Assembly: GCA_934255105.1 (NCBI GenBank) | Contig: CAKQNH010000392.1 | Span: 1 to 5,453, forward strand | DNA length: 5,453 nt | Source: an uncultured Pirellulaceae bacterium | GTDB lineage: Bacteria > Planctomycetota > Planctomycetia > Pirellulales > Pirellulaceae | Direction: 5' to 3' | Shown here: positions 4,777 through 5,453 of the stretch, one piece after another | Layout: every line of letters starts with the position of its first letter | How positions within the stretch are numbered: the stretch's first letter is position 1 | Notes under the pieces: generated by a model | Told to the model about the DNA's origin: nothing | What the model saw: the letters and a program-made list of their open reading frames with translations, nothing else | Databases searched by the model: none | Translations under genes and position numbers: made by a program

Positions 4777-4812
4777 AACCAACCTGCTGCTAACGAAACA
4801 GGCTACTGTGGC
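4777..4812 (+). repeat. 36-bp direct repeat, copy 1 (within the caspase gene)
   Basis: This 36-bp segment is identical to 4848-4883, offset by 71 nt, and encodes [15 protein letters not shown] sequence in frame with the gene start. The 35 nt between the copies (4813-4847) give out-of-frame sequence. Because 71 is not a multiple of three, the duplication shifts the frame. Confidence 0.95.
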
Positions 4813-4847
4813 CTGGTGGCAGTATTGCCGGTGTTGCAATGATGCTT

Positions 4848-4883
4848 AACCAACCTGCTGCTAACGAAACAGGCTACTGTGGC
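4848..4883 (+). repeat. 36-bp direct repeat, copy 2 (within the caspase gene)
   Basis: This is the second identical copy. It continues in the correct frame into the remainder of the caspase coding sequence. The upstream half-gene stops at TAA 4847-4849, right at the left edge of this copy. Recombination or slippage between the copies would delete 71 bp and restore one open frame. Confidence 0.95.
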
Positions 4884-5402
4884 TGCTGTCAGTGATGCTA
4901 TTCAGTCGGCTGCCAAGCAACTGGTCAAAGGAGATTTATTTCTGTTAACCTATTCGGGGCACGGTGGCCAAGTCCCCGACAAAAACTTCGATGAAGCTGA
5001 TCGAATGGATGAAACTTGGGTACTGTACGACCGACAGCTTGTGGATGATGAACTCCATCAACTCTATTCCCGTTTCAAGAGCGGTGTGCGGATTCTCGTG
5101 TTGTCCGATAGCTGTCACAGCGGAACCGTCACTCGCGCTACGCCTCCCTGGGAAGCACCACAGCCTGCCATACGCGCCATGCCGGCCGACGTGGGCCAGG
5201 CAACGTACCGGCAAAACAAGGCGACCTACGATGCGATCCAACGTCAAACTCCGGACGCTGAATCAACTAAGGTTAAAGCGACCGTGCTGCTCATTTCTGG
5301 CTGCCAAGACAATCAAGTTTCATTGGACGGTTCGCGCAACGGGTTGTTCACGGGCACGATGAGAAAGGTCTGGAACCTGCACTTTAGGCGAACGTGCATC
5401 GC

Positions 5403-5428
5403 CGACGGATTGATGTCGACGGATTGAT
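5403..5428. repeat. 14-bp tandem duplication at the caspase gene 3' end
   Basis: CGACGGATTGAT occurs at 5403-5414 and 5417-5428, a period of 14. The first copy reads through in the caspase frame and the second supplies the TGA stop (5425-5427). It coincides with the place where the protein no longer resembles its family, so it may be a footprint of rearrangement or insertion. Confidence 0.6.
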
Positions 5429-5453
5429 ATTGCCACGAAAAAGGCCCTCAGAG

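Larger units (their letters stand above)
4637..5427 (+). pseudogene. Prokaryotic caspase (C14-like) gene, frameshifted by a 71-bp duplication
   Basis: The intact protein would be a caspase-fold cysteine protease, a family linked to cell death and stress responses. The first part (4637-4849, 70 codons) gives MANGISLHLGLNSVDPNHYD and the expected start of the fold, then runs out of frame after Val58 and stops. The second part, in another frame (open from a GTG at 4879 to 5427), continues [14 protein letters not shown], then [11 protein letters not shown] with the catalytic His, [11 protein letters not shown], and [14 protein letters not shown] with the catalytic Cys. Removing 71 bp joins them into 239 residues with His85 and Cys136. 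The true start has AAGGGA (4623-4628) 8 nt upstream. The C-terminus departs from the family after [10 protein letters not shown]. The GTG at 4879 has only a weak AGG before it, so separate expression of the second half is uncertain. It may be dead, or switchable by repeat recombination. Confidence 0.85.

Overview
The window looks like a stretch of bacterial chromosome containing the right-hand end of an integrated mobile element and the host DNA beyond it. Integrated elements next to tRNA genes, no encoded CCA on the tRNA remnant, an unusual tyrosine recombinase and an orthocaspase gene would all fit Planctomycetota. That is a guess from protein flavour, not a demonstrated assignment.

The left part (about 1-3810) is read as the element. 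A sigma70-like promoter (120-148) precedes three small genes on the + strand. The first (231-530) resembles a conserved family often annotated 'plasmid-related protein'; the next two (644-979 and 1082-1486) are not recognised. Each of the three is preceded by a small perfect hairpin with the same AAC triloop (core GGCAACGCC), and its 3' arm ends 0-1 nt before the Shine-Dalgarno sequence. The third small gene overlaps a compact serine recombinase gene (1479-2249), followed at once by an XRE-type helix-turn-helix regulator (2258-2686), so these three form a tightly packed unit. Converging on them from the - strand are a tyrosine recombinase/integrase (2829-3710) and, overlapping its 3' end, a possible 55-residue ORF (2696-2863).

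The boundary lies at about 3809-3867: the 3' part of a tRNA-Leu(UAG) gene (anticodon arm, variable arm, T arm and 3' acceptor strand) without its 5' half. A strong intrinsic terminator follows at 3884-3917. With the integrase gene reading away from it about 100 bp to the left, this is best explained as an attachment-site remnant (attR-like), with the intact tRNA-Leu and the element's other end outside the window to the left.

The right part (3918-5453) is read as older host DNA. It holds about 700 bp with no recognisable gene but several short repeats, then a prokaryotic caspase (C14-like) gene starting at 4637. That gene is split by a 71-bp duplication whose ends are a perfect 36-bp direct repeat. 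Removing exactly 71 bp would join the two parts into one frame with both the His (YSGHGG) and Cys (SDSCHSG) motifs. Its 3' end also departs from what is expected and carries a 14-bp tandem duplication. It is therefore a pseudogene, or an ON/OFF gene held in the OFF state.
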